From Limiplasma sp036652695 (GTDB taxonomy: Bacteria; Bacillota; Clostridia; Christensenellales; Aristaeellaceae): DNA of 28,720 nt. Shown piece by piece: positions 6,863 through 13,793 of this stretch. Location: the NCBI GenBank assembly GCA_036652695.1, contig JAVVVJ010000032.1, forward strand, positions 1-28,720. Direction: 5' to 3'. Below the pieces are notes generated by a model. The model did no database searches and had not been told where the DNA came from. It saw only the letters and a program-made list of their open reading frames with translations. How positions within the stretch are numbered: position 1 is the first letter of the stretch; each line of letters begins with the position of its first letter. The translations under genes and the position numbers were made by a program.

Positions 6863-9832
6863 TTATGGAAGCTCATACGCGCCGAAACCGTTGGCGTTCT
6901 GGTTCTGCGTTGCATCATACTGAACAAGGTCGCTGCTGGCCTGCTTGGGCGTATACTTTGCCTTGATGATCGTTTCACCCATGGTGACGGTTACGGTGAA
7001 CTTATGTCCCCAATCCGTATCGGTCAAGGTGTAGCTGGCATGCGTAGCATCGGCAATGGCTGCGCCATCGCGAGCCCATGCGTAAGTGGCTGTTGTGGAT
7101 TCGGGGTAGAGCACGGCCTTTAGCGTGCTGCCGTTGAGCTTGAAGCTGATGGTAGGCATCACGGCTTCCTCTACGGGCGGCTCAACCACGGGCGGCTCAA
7201 CCACGGGCGGCTCAACCACNNNNNNNNNNNNNNNNNNNNNNNNNNNNNNNNNNNNNNNNNNNNNNNNNNNNNNNNNNNNNNNNNNNNNNNNNNNNNNNNN
7301 NNNNNNNNNNNNNNNNNNNTCCGGCACAACCGCCTGACCGGGATCGGGGGTTACCACGGGGTTGGTAACCTCCACAGGAGTTGTGCCTTCGCTGGGAACA
7401 GTGCCTTCACCGGGGAGTGCGGTCTCCGTGGGGAGCGTGGGGTTCTCCACAGGAGGCACGCTTTCGCTGGGGACCGTACCACCCTCAACAGGAGGCGTGA
7501 TACCCTCTGTGGGAGGCGTTACGCCCTCGGTGGGAGGGGTTGTGCTCTCTGCGGGAGGGGTTGTGCTCTCGGTGGGAGGCGTTGTGCTCTCCGCGGGAGA
7601 AACTGTGCCCTCAACAGGCGGCGTGATCGAACCATCGATCTCTGTGGTGGAGACAATGACACCGTTTGCATCCACAATTTCGTTGGAGAGCGCCGCTGAA
7701 GAGGTGGAGTTCATGTTCACACGCGCGGTTGCACTGATGGTGCCATAGTAGATGCCATCGCCGGTCACAACCGCTTTGAGGGTACACATGCGATCGGAGC
7801 GCGCATCGCCAGGCTGCACCACATAGCTGGAGCCTACGGTACGTTCGACGTTGTTCACATACCAAGTGACGTTGTTATAGGTGGCGCTGCCGGGGTTGAG
7901 CGTAATGCCAACCGAGTCGCCTACGCTCACGGTGCCGTTGGTGGTGCCGACAAGCTGGAGCGCGTTGATGGGAGACTTCACAAGCTCCGTTGTTTCCTTC
8001 GTGAATTCCTCGGCTGTCCATGCGCTGGAATCCAGCGCGGTTACGCGCACGCTGATCTTGCTGCCGATGTCGGCCTCGGTTACGGTGTAGGACTTGCTGC
8101 TTGTGCCCACAGGCGTGCCATTGGCAAACCATTCATAGGAGAACGCCAAGCTCGGGTCGGGTACAGATGCGCTGGCGCTTACCTTCACCGTTAGCGTAGT
8201 GCCCTTGTCAGCGACGCTGCCGGTGCCCTTGACAAAGCGCAGGTTCGTAAGCGGCTCCAGCGTAATGCCTGTGATGCGCTTGAGCGCTGTGACCATGCCG
8301 ACGTTGGCCGTGGCATCAACGGGATTGCCAGATTCATAGCTGCCGGTGCCCTTGACATCCACGGAGATATCGTAGTTCTCATATGCCTTTTGCACGGTGA
8401 GCTTTCTGGAGTTGGAGATTGTCTTGCGGTTGCCGTTCACATCCGTTACGTACCAAGTGAATTTGGCTTGGTTGGTATCGGGCTCAGGCATAGCCTCCAG
8501 CACATGCCCAATGTTCGGCGTAGCTGCGGCGGGCGCGGTCAGGTTGCTCACCGTCACATTGGTGATGATCGGGTGATCTTCCTTGCCAAGCACAGGGCTG
8601 GTGTCCACGCTACAGGTATCCTTATACAGACCCGTGCCTGTCAAAGTGAGCGTGATCGGCTGCCCCTTGTAGGCAGAGCCTACATTCAGCGTGCTGCCTG
8701 TGCCAACGGTTTTGCCGTTTACAATCCATGCACATTTATAAGTAGCGTCCTCGGGAACCACACTTAGGATGCGCAGGGTATCGCCCACGGCGGGCATCAG
8801 GTTGTTGAGCGTTACCACTGCGGTGGAAAGGCTTTGCTTCTCGGTAAGCACAGGGCTGGTCTGTACCGTTGCGCTGCCGGTATAATTGCCGTTACCGGTA
8901 ATGCGCAGGGTGACAACCTTGCCCGCATAGGCCGGATCATTCAGCCAGAAGGTGGAGCTGGTGCTGACAATCATGCCATCCACAATCCAGTCATAATCGA
9001 CGGTTGCGCGGGAGGGCGTAATGCTGCTTACGCTCAGCTGATCGCCAATGAGCGGCTTTGTGATGTTGAGCGTCACTTTGGTGACCTCGTTGGTTTCGCG
9101 CGTATTCAGGAATTCGGTCATCATGTAGCCTACACGGCTGCCGACTTGAATTTTGCACCATGTGTGGCCATATTCAAGAATGTCTACATTGGTGCCGACG
9201 CTGTAGACGCCGATGATGCCCGAATTCGTGCTGGCGCTGGAGCGCAGACGCACGCCATAGCCGTTGCGGCTCCAGATGGTGGCGTTGCCGACCACTGTGC
9301 CGCCGCTCTCACCGGGACCACCGCCAAAGTCAAGGAACTTGTTCATCATGTAGCCGGTGGTGCTGCCGATTTTGATTTTGGACCAGTAGCTGCCGCTTTG
9401 CAGTACGGTTACGCGCGTGCCCACCGCATAGGAGCGGACGATGCCGTAGCCCGTGCCGGGGCCGCGGCGCAGGCGCACGCCATAGCCGTTTCCGCTGGTT
9501 ACGGTTGCGCTGCCAGTACCGCCGCCGGTATCGCCGCTGTCACCGCTGTCGCCGCTGTCGCCGCCGCTAAAGTTCAGGTAGCTGCCATACATATAGCCGG
9601 TATTGCCATCTGGCGTTTTCACGTAATACCAACTGCCGCTGGTGCCCAGAACTTCCACCCGGGTTCCGGTATCATAGCTATTGATGGTACTTGCATTGAA
9701 AGACGCATCGCTGCGCAGGCGCAGCAAGCCGCCCTGCACGGTTGCGTATTTGGATAGAGCCATGGAAGAGGTGGTTGGCGCCAAGCTTAAGAGCAGCGTA
9801 AGCGCCAGTACGACCGATAGGAAGCGTTTCAT
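6863..9832 (-). CDS. large secreted SH3b / Ig-like / PTE-repeat protein (contains assembly gap)
   Basis: Secreted protein of at least 989 codons; the true length is unknown because of 100 N. It has a signal peptide (residues 1 to about 25). Three bacterial SH3 domains follow at about 27-88, 107-170 and 183-243, each with 'GVRLR'-like and 'W..I..G..GYM' elements, separated by Gly/Ser/Asp linkers. After these come several Ig-like repeats of 70-90 residues sharing 'GDxLxxxxxxPxxAxxxxxWxVxG' patterns. A Pro/Thr/Glu-rich low-complexity tail follows, then VVEPP repeats and one last Ig-like unit. There is no LPXTG motif, so wall association would come from the SH3b domains. The start at 9832 has GGAGGG nine bases upstream and opens the signal peptide; an earlier in-frame codon does not. 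A strong sigma-A promoter lies at 9922-9950. SH3b domains in this setting usually bind peptidoglycan; the ligand here is unknown. Confidence 0.85.
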   Translation of the reverse strand: MKRFLSVVLALTLLLSLAPTTSSMALSKYATVQGGLLRLRSDASFNASTINSYDTGTRVEVLGTSGSWYYVKTPDGNTGYMYGSYLNFSGGDSGDSGDSGDTGGGTGSATVTSGNGYGVRLRRGPGTGYGIVRSYAVGTRVTVLQSGSYWSKIKIGSTTGYMMNKFLDFGGGPGESGGTVVGNATIWSRNGYGVRLRSSASTNSGIIGVYSVGTNVDILEYGHTWCKIQVGSRVGYMMTEFLNTRETNEVTKVTLNITKPLIGDQLSVSSITPSRATVDYDWIVDGMIVSTSSTFWLNDPAYAGKVVTLRITGNGNYTGSATVQTSPVLTEKQSLSTAVVTLNNLMPAVGDTLRILSVVPEDATYKCAWIVNGKTVGTGSTLNVGSAYKGQPITLTLTGTGLYKDTCSVDTSPVLGKEDHPIITNVTVSNLTAPAAATPNIGHVLEAMPEPDTNQAKFTWYVTDVNGNRKTISNSRKLTVQKAYENYDISVDVKGTGSYESGNPVDATANVGMVTALKRITGITLEPLTNLRFVKGTGSVADKGTTLTVKVSASASVPDPSLAFSYEWFANGTPVGTSSKSYTVTEADIGSKISVRVTALDSSAWTAEEFTKETTELVKSPINALQLVGTTNGTVSVGDSVGITLNPGSATYNNVTWYVNNVERTVGSSYVVQPGDARSDRMCTLKAVVTGDGIYYGTISATARVNMNSTSSAALSNEIVDANGVIVSTTEIDGSITPPVEGTVSPAESTTPPTESTTPPAESTTPPTEGVTPPTEGITPPVEGGTVPSESVPPVENPTLPTETALPGEGTVPSEGTTPVEVTNPVVTPDPGQAVVPXXXXXXXXXXXXXXXXXXXXXXXXXXXXXXXXXXVVEPPVVEPPVVEPPVEEAVMPTISFKLNGSTLKAVLYPESTTATYAWARDGAAIADATHASYTLTDTDWGHKFTVTVTMGETIIKAKYTPKQASSDLVQYDATQNQNANGFGAYELP
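7173..7217 (-). repeat. three perfect 15-bp coding repeats (VVEPP)
   Basis: The unit ACGGGCGGCTCAACC occurs three times without change, directly against the N gap, and encodes Val-Val-Glu-Pro-Pro on the minus strand. The array probably continues into the gap. Confidence 0.9.
7220..7319. other. assembly gap of exactly 100 N
   Basis: A placeholder-sized gap next to perfect 15-bp repeats inside a coding region. The reading frame happens to continue across 100 N, but the true length is unknown. Confidence 0.97.
7511..7615 (-). repeat. five imperfect 21-bp coding repeats (Pro/Thr/Glu heptads)
   Basis: Units begin with GGGAG at 7511, 7532, 7553, 7574 and 7595. They encode heptads of the type TTPPxES on the minus strand and form part of the low-complexity stalk of the SH3b/Ig protein. 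Copies differ at several bases, unlike the perfect VVEPP array. Confidence 0.85.
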
Positions 9833-9921
9833 TTGATATATCCCTCCGTTACACAATTACTTGTGGGATGTTACGCTAATAAGACGATTGCCCTTCGCGA
9901 AATCTTCCCTGAATCGGATAA

Positions 9922-9950
9922 ATTGTACAACATTTTGAGAATACTTGCAA
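9922..9950 (-). promoter_or_regulatory. sigma-A promoter of the SH3b/Ig gene
   Basis: On the minus strand: -35 TTGCAA, a 17-bp spacer, -10 TACAAT. It lies 90 bases upstream of the start codon at 9832. Confidence 0.75.
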
Positions 9951-10110
9951 ATGGTGCTTTTTGGAGGCGCTTTTCGCTTGATGAAAAACTTTGGGGGCAG
10001 GAGAGTTTCGCCTTTTGGGTTCCTTGCTGCCGCAAAGCACGCCGACAAAGCGAAAAAAACGAGGAAAAGGTCTGCGCGTGCGGGTGGGAAATAAGTCCTT
10101 CCAACTTTCG

Positions 10111-10140
10111 GGCATGGAATGCAGTGCGCACACATACAGT
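10111..10140 (+). promoter_or_regulatory. possible sigma-E-type sporulation promoter
   Basis: CATACAGT at 10133-10140 fits the known sigma-E -10 pattern CATACAnT. It is preceded at about 14 bp by GGCATGGA, a partial fit to the sigma-E -35. It lies 33 bases before the GerMN start codon. B. subtilis gerM is known to be sigma-E dependent, which makes the match more plausible. Confidence 0.4.
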
Positions 10141-10173
10141 TTGAGTGCAATCGACTGCTGAGGAGAGGATACA

Positions 10174-11202
10174 ATGAAAATCAAACGAGCCGATATCGAA
10201 CGCATACTCATCCTGTGCGCGGCGGTGCTGGTGGTGGTGCTGGCGCTGCGCAGCAACGGTCAAACCACCTCGCAGGTGCTGGTGGAGCAATCCGAGTTAC
10301 CCGTGGAACAGACCCTAGCGACCGAAACGGGGGAGACGGTCTCCACCGTGGTATTCTATCAGGACGGCGATGGCTATCTGGTGCCGGTGACGCGCCAGAT
10401 TTCCAAGACGGATGGCATTGCCAAGGCGACCCTCGCTTTGATGGTGAAGGATAGCCAAAACGACATGCAGGCCGCGCGGCTTGGCCTGCGCACGGTTATT
10501 CCGGAGGGAACTACCTTTGAGATCGATATCAAGGATGGCCGCGCCAATGTCAATGTGAGCAAGGAAGCGCTTAACTGCACCTCTGCCGAGCAGGAGACGG
10601 TGATGGTGGATGCGATTACCAATGCCGTGAACTGCTTTGCGACTGTGGACGAGGTTACGCTGGAGTTTGACGGCCAAAAGCGCAGCAAGCTCACCTATGG
10701 CACGGATGTGAGCGGCGCGTTCGCGGGTGGCAACTTAAACTTGGAAAGCGTGGAAACCTTTTCGCAGGATGCAAACCTTGTGCAGCTCTACTTCCCTTCG
10801 CAAACGGGTAGGCTGTTGGTGCCTGTGACGCGTACCGTGTTTAGCAACGCCGATATCAGCACCGCGATTTTGGAACTGGCAAAGGGACCGCGCACTGATA
10901 GCGGGTTGGAACGGGCGCTGCCGGAAAACTGTGGCATCAAGGCCGTTACCATGAAAAACGGTGTGGTTACGGTGAATTTCTCGCGCGAGTTCAAGCAGAC
11001 GCTGGAGCAAACCGATGGCGGCAAGCAGGCCGTGCGTGCGATTCTGTTCACCTGCTCGCAGTTCCCGGGCGTTAAAAAGGTGGAAGTGCTGGTGGATGGC
11101 GAAAAGCTGCAAGCCCAGCCGGTGGCGGAAACCACATCGACGTTTATCAATCAGGAGGAAGAGGTTGTTGCGCAGTATCCCGGCGTGATCGAAGTGGACT
11201 AA
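10174..11202 (+). CDS. GerMN-domain membrane-anchored protein (two domains)
   Basis: A 342-residue protein with an N-terminal membrane helix (residues 10-26) and two GerMN domains at about 57-175 and 198-318. Both carry the family pattern: 'VxFYQDGDGYLVPVTR' / 'VQLYFPSQTGRLLVPVTR', then 'IPEGTTF' / 'LPENCGI', then a 'VNVSKEAL' / 'VNFSREFK' strand and a closing 'VDEVTLEFDG' / 'VKKVEVLVDG'. In B. subtilis GerM has two such domains and works with SpoIIIA-SpoIIQ during engulfment. Here the anchor is a helix without a lipobox Cys, so it is GerM-like rather than a certain orthologue. AGGAGAGG lies five bases before the ATG. It is followed by a terminator and therefore stands alone. Confidence 0.85.
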   Translation: MKIKRADIERILILCAAVLVVVLALRSNGQTTSQVLVEQSELPVEQTLATETGETVSTVVFYQDGDGYLVPVTRQISKTDGIAKATLALMVKDSQNDMQAARLGLRTVIPEGTTFEIDIKDGRANVNVSKEALNCTSAEQETVMVDAITNAVNCFATVDEVTLEFDGQKRSKLTYGTDVSGAFAGGNLNLESVETFSQDANLVQLYFPSQTGRLLVPVTRTVFSNADISTAILELAKGPRTDSGLERALPENCGIKAVTMKNGVVTVNFSREFKQTLEQTDGGKQAVRAILFTCSQFPGVKKVEVLVDGEKLQAQPVAETTSTFINQEEEVVAQYPGVIEVD

Positions 11203-11233
11203 TGGGTGCGCGGAACGGAAAACGCGGCGCTTG

Positions 11234-11283
11234 AGCGTGAGGGGATGATCGGGGGGCGAAAGCTCTCGTCGTCCCCTCACGCT
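11234..11283 (+). terminator. intrinsic terminator after the GerMN gene
   Basis: A 12-bp stem (AGCGTGAGGGGA / TCCCCTCACGCT) with a long GC-rich loop, followed by a T-rich tract ending in TTTTT. It lies 31 bases past the stop codon and upstream of the next promoter. Confidence 0.75.
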
Positions 11284-11301
11284 TTGCCCTTTTTACGACA
11301 T

Positions 11302-11330
11302 TTGACTTTTCTGCACAGTTTTATTATACT
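11302..11330 (+). promoter_or_regulatory. sigma-A promoter of the RNase PH-RdgB gene
   Basis: -35 TTGACT, a 17-bp spacer, -10 TATACT, 40 bases upstream of the start codon. Confidence 0.85.
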
Positions 11331-11370
11331 TCTATCCGCAAAATGAAAAGTACGAAGGAGCGACGCCAGC

Positions 11371-12684
11371 ATGCAGCGTATCGATCAAAGGAAAGAAAAC
11401 CAAGGCCGCCCTTGCTCTATTCAACCCGGCTTTGTGGAAACGGCGGATGGAAGTTGCCTGATCGCCACAGGAAAAACGCGCGTTATTTGTACCGCGAGCG
11501 TGGAGGAGGGCGTGCCGCCTTTTTTGCGCGGCGAGGGGCGCGGCTGGGTGACAGCGGAATACGCCATGCTGCCCGCATCCACGGGGCGGCGCAAGGCGCG
11601 CGATGGCATCAAAAAGGATGGCCGCGGGGTGGAGATTCAGCGCCTGATCGGCCGCGCCTTGCGGCAGGCGGTGGATATGCAAAAGCTTGGCGAGCGTACC
11701 ATCACGCTCGATTGCGACGTGCTGCAAGCAGACGGAGGCACGCGCACGGCCTCCATCACGGGCGCGTATGTGGCGCTGGTGCAGGCGGTGCACAAGCTGA
11801 TGCAAAACGGCCTGCTGGCAGAAAACCCCATTATTGCGCAGGTGGCAGCGGTGAGCGCGGGCATTGTGGAGGAGCGGCCGTTGCTGGATCTTTGCTATGT
11901 GGAGGACAGCAGCGCTCAGACGGATATGAACTTTGTGATGAACCACATGGGTGAGTTTATTGAGCTACAGGGCACGGGGGAAGGCCGCGCGTTTACCAAC
12001 CGGGAGTTAAGCGTGCTGCTGGACTATGGCCGTGCGGGCGTGCGTGCGCTGATGCGCAAGCAGCGGCAAGCGCTGCAAGGGTGCGGCGAACAGCTTTTGC
12101 CACCCCTGCGGTTGGTGGTGGCAAGCGGCAACGCGCATAAGCTCAAGGAGCTTTCCCAAATCTTTGGCGGTGCGTACCAGCTGGTGTCCATGAAGGCGGC
12201 GGGCTTTGAGGGCGATATTGAGGAGAACGGCGATACGTTTGAACAAAACGCCCTTCTGAAGGCGGAGGCGGTGATGCGCTTTACCGGCCTGCCCACGCTC
12301 GCGGATGACAGCGGCCTTGCGGTGGATGCACTGGGGGGCGCGCCCGGTGTACACAGCGCGCGCTACGCGGGCGGCCATGGCGATGATCAGGCGAATAACA
12401 ACCTGCTGCTGCAAAATATGCAGGGGCAGGCAAACCGCGCGTGTCGGTTTGTGTGCGCGATGGCGCTGGCATTGCCCGGCGAGGAGACGCGCGTACTGCG
12501 CGGCGAGTGCGAGGGCGAGCTGCTCGCGGCGCGCATGGGCGAAAGCGGCTTTGGCTATGATCCGCTGTTTCGCTACAAAGGGGAGCGCACCTTTGCGGAG
12601 ATGAGCGAGCATGAAAAGAACGCGGTGAGCCACCGTGCAGCGGCAGCGGCAAAGATGAGCGTTTTGCTGGGTGAGGTGCTTTAA
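11371..12684 (+). CDS. rph: RNase PH fused to XTP/dITP diphosphatase (RdgB/HAM1)
   Basis: A 437-residue bifunctional protein. Residues 1-240 are ribonuclease PH, which trims tRNA 3' ends by phosphorolysis; 'RGEGRGWVTAEYAMLPAS', 'GRALRQAVD', 'DCDVLQADGGTRTASITGA' and 'EIQGTGEGRAF'-type segments are present (here 'ELQGTGEGRAF'). Residues about 246-437 are the non-canonical purine NTP pyrophosphatase, which removes ITP, dITP and XTP; 'VVASGNAHKLKE', 'ADDSGLAVDALGGAPGVHSA', 'GFGYDPLF' and 'EKNAVSHRAAA' are present. Both halves are full length with their key motifs and are joined by a short linker. Fusions of this kind are known in some Firmicutes. AAGGAG lies 10 bases before the ATG. The next gene starts three bases after the stop, so they share an mRNA. 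Confidence 0.95.
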   Translation: MQRIDQRKENQGRPCSIQPGFVETADGSCLIATGKTRVICTASVEEGVPPFLRGEGRGWVTAEYAMLPASTGRRKARDGIKKDGRGVEIQRLIGRALRQAVDMQKLGERTITLDCDVLQADGGTRTASITGAYVALVQAVHKLMQNGLLAENPIIAQVAAVSAGIVEERPLLDLCYVEDSSAQTDMNFVMNHMGEFIELQGTGEGRAFTNRELSVLLDYGRAGVRALMRKQRQALQGCGEQLLPPLRLVVASGNAHKLKELSQIFGGAYQLVSMKAAGFEGDIEENGDTFEQNALLKAEAVMRFTGLPTLADDSGLAVDALGGAPGVHSARYAGGHGDDQANNNLLLQNMQGQANRACRFVCAMALALPGEETRVLRGECEGELLAARMGESGFGYDPLFRYKGERTFAEMSEHEKNAVSHRAAAAAKMSVLLGEVL

Positions 12685-12687
12685 AGC

Positions 12688-13191
12688 ATGAAGCGCGTGA
12701 TTGCGTTATCAGATTCGCATGGATTTGAAGCCTATCTGCGAGACGCGTCTACCCTTGCCCTGATGGCGGGGGCTGTGGATGCGTGGGTGTTTCTAGGCGA
12801 CGGGCTTGAGGATTTTGAGGCCATCAAGCCCAGCCTGCGGGTGGCGAACCCGCAGGCGCTTTTTTACGCGGTGCGCGGCAATAACGATTGGAGCGTTGCG
12901 GCGCCTGCGGAAGCGCTTTTTTCTGTGAACGGCGTGGCTTTTTACGCGTGCCATGGGCACGCATGGCATGTAAAATACGGATTGGAGCGGCTTTGCTACG
13001 CCGCGCGGGAGCGAGAAGCGAAAGTGGCTTTCTATGGGCATACGCATTATAGCCATTTGGAGACGGAATATGGCGTTTATCTGATTAACCCCGGCGCGGT
13101 GTGCGAACGGCGCTCCGGCCATATCGCCTACGCAGAGGTGTGCGTTGCGGATGACGGCGGCATTCGCGCAGATCTCGCACGCTGGCCATGA
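12688..13191 (+). CDS. YfcE/MJ0936-type metallophosphoesterase
   Basis: A 167-residue calcineurin-like phosphoesterase with the complete metal-binding set: D9-x-H11 (DSH), GDG with D38, GNND at 64-67, CHGH at 88-91, GHTH at 117-120, then NPGA. This is the small YfcE/MJ0936 phosphodiesterase class; the in vivo substrate is usually unknown. It begins three bases after the rph-rdgB stop, with GAGGTG inside the end of that gene as ribosome site. The same order is common in Clostridia. Confidence 0.9.
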   Translation: MKRVIALSDSHGFEAYLRDASTLALMAGAVDAWVFLGDGLEDFEAIKPSLRVANPQALFYAVRGNNDWSVAAPAEALFSVNGVAFYACHGHAWHVKYGLERLCYAAREREAKVAFYGHTHYSHLETEYGVYLINPGAVCERRSGHIAYAEVCVADDGGIRADLARWP

Positions 13192-13202
13192 GGGATTGGC
13201 AG

Positions 13203-13227
13203 ATACCCTACCAAAAGCATAGGAAAT
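13203..13227. promoter_or_regulatory. imperfect dyad upstream of the Rrf2 promoter
   Basis: 25 bp with arms ATACCCTA and TAGGAAAT around an AT-rich centre, just upstream of the -35. The spacing and the outer ATACCC arm resemble type 1 IscR sites. Confidence 0.45.
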
Positions 13228-13240
13228 TTTTCGAAACCCG

Positions 13241-13269
13241 TTGACAATTGGATGGGTTCATGCTATCCT
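13241..13269 (+). promoter_or_regulatory. sigma-A promoter of the Rrf2-isc cluster
   Basis: -35 TTGACA (perfect), a 17-bp spacer, -10 TATCCT, 51 bases upstream of the Rrf2 gene. A dyad with arms AAACCC (13234-13239) and GGGTTC (13254-13259) overlaps the -35. Confidence 0.88.
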
Positions 13270-13278
13270 TTCGCATGG

Positions 13279-13303
13279 AAACCCGATTAAAATGATAGGG
13301 TAT
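13279..13303. promoter_or_regulatory. dyad operator, probable Rrf2/IscR autoregulatory site
   Basis: 25 bp with arms AAACCCGAT and ATAGGGTAT around a TAAAATG centre. It is placed just after the transcription start and before the ribosome site. It fits the general layout of type 1 IscR sites (ATA-C-Y-Y outer arms, 25 bp). Confidence 0.55.
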
Positions 13304-13319
13304 TCCGAAGGGAGAGAGC

Positions 13320-13760
13320 ATGAAGCTATCCACACGCGGGAAGTATGGGCTGTACGCCATGTATTACCTTGCAAGCCACCAAGGCGAGGGACCGCAGACG
13401 TTGCAGAGCATATCCACCATAGGTGTGCCCAAGCAATATTTGGAGCAGCTTTTGGGCAGCCTTCGACGAGCGGGGCTTGTAAGCACCGTGCGCGGCGCGC
13501 AGGGCGGCTACCAGATGAGCAGACCCGCTGCTGAGGTTTCCCTGTTGCAGATTATCGATGCGGTGGAAGGCCCCATTGAGCTAAGCGAATGCACCTCGGA
13601 CGAGCATAGCTGCGACCGCGCATGCAGCTGCCCCGTGCGATGGGTATGGCAACAGGTATCGGAACGCATCAACGCAGAGCTTGATGGGATCAAGCTTTCT
13701 GATATGCTCACCCAACAGCGGCAGGATGGCAACAGCGAGCAATGCCCGAACCCTTCATGA
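13320..13760 (+). CDS. iscR: Rrf2-family Fe-S cluster regulator (IscR-like)
   Basis: A 146-residue Rrf2 transcription factor. The winged helix-turn-helix lies at residues 1-65 with the family start 'MKLSTRGKYGLYAMYYLA' and the recognition region 'VPKQYLEQLLGSLRRAGLV', followed by 'GAQGGYQMSRPA'. Cys residues at 91, 98, 102 and 104 lie where IscR binds its [2Fe-2S] cluster (C92, C98 and C104 in E. coli). With cysteine desulfurase and IscU genes next, a cluster-sensing repressor of Fe-S assembly is the likely role. AAGGGAG lies 5-6 bases before the ATG. CymR-like cysteine control is an alternative, but CymR lacks the Cys cluster. Confidence 0.9.
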   Translation: MKLSTRGKYGLYAMYYLASHQGEGPQTLQSISTIGVPKQYLEQLLGSLRRAGLVSTVRGAQGGYQMSRPAAEVSLLQIIDAVEGPIELSECTSDEHSCDRACSCPVRWVWQQVSERINAELDGIKLSDMLTQQRQDGNSEQCPNPS

Positions 13761-13793
13761 ACAGGCTGATCATTGCAAAGGAAGGCTGTTATA

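Larger units (their letters stand above)
9833..10173. other. divergent intergenic region
   Basis: 341 bases between the starts of the minus-strand SH3b gene and the plus-strand GerMN gene. It holds the SH3b gene promoter (9922-9950) and a possible sigma-E promoter (10111-10140). Overlapping small reading frames are present on both strands but lack good ribosome sites, and I do not consider them genes. Confidence 0.6.

Noticed and set aside
7511..7615. 21-bp regular repeats considered as a CRISPR array
   Set aside because: There are no spacers; the units are contiguous, in frame and encode Pro/Thr/Glu heptads.
8834..9757. 307-codon plus-strand reading frame opposite the SH3b/Ig gene
   Set aside because: It is the antisense of a repeat-rich, GC-rich gene with clear domains, and shows no family motif; such frames are expected there.
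9857..10174. overlapping minus-strand frames of 105-139 codons in the divergent intergenic region
   Set aside because: They overlap one another in different frames, cover promoters, have no good ribosome site and give Cys/Arg/His-rich nonsense-like products.
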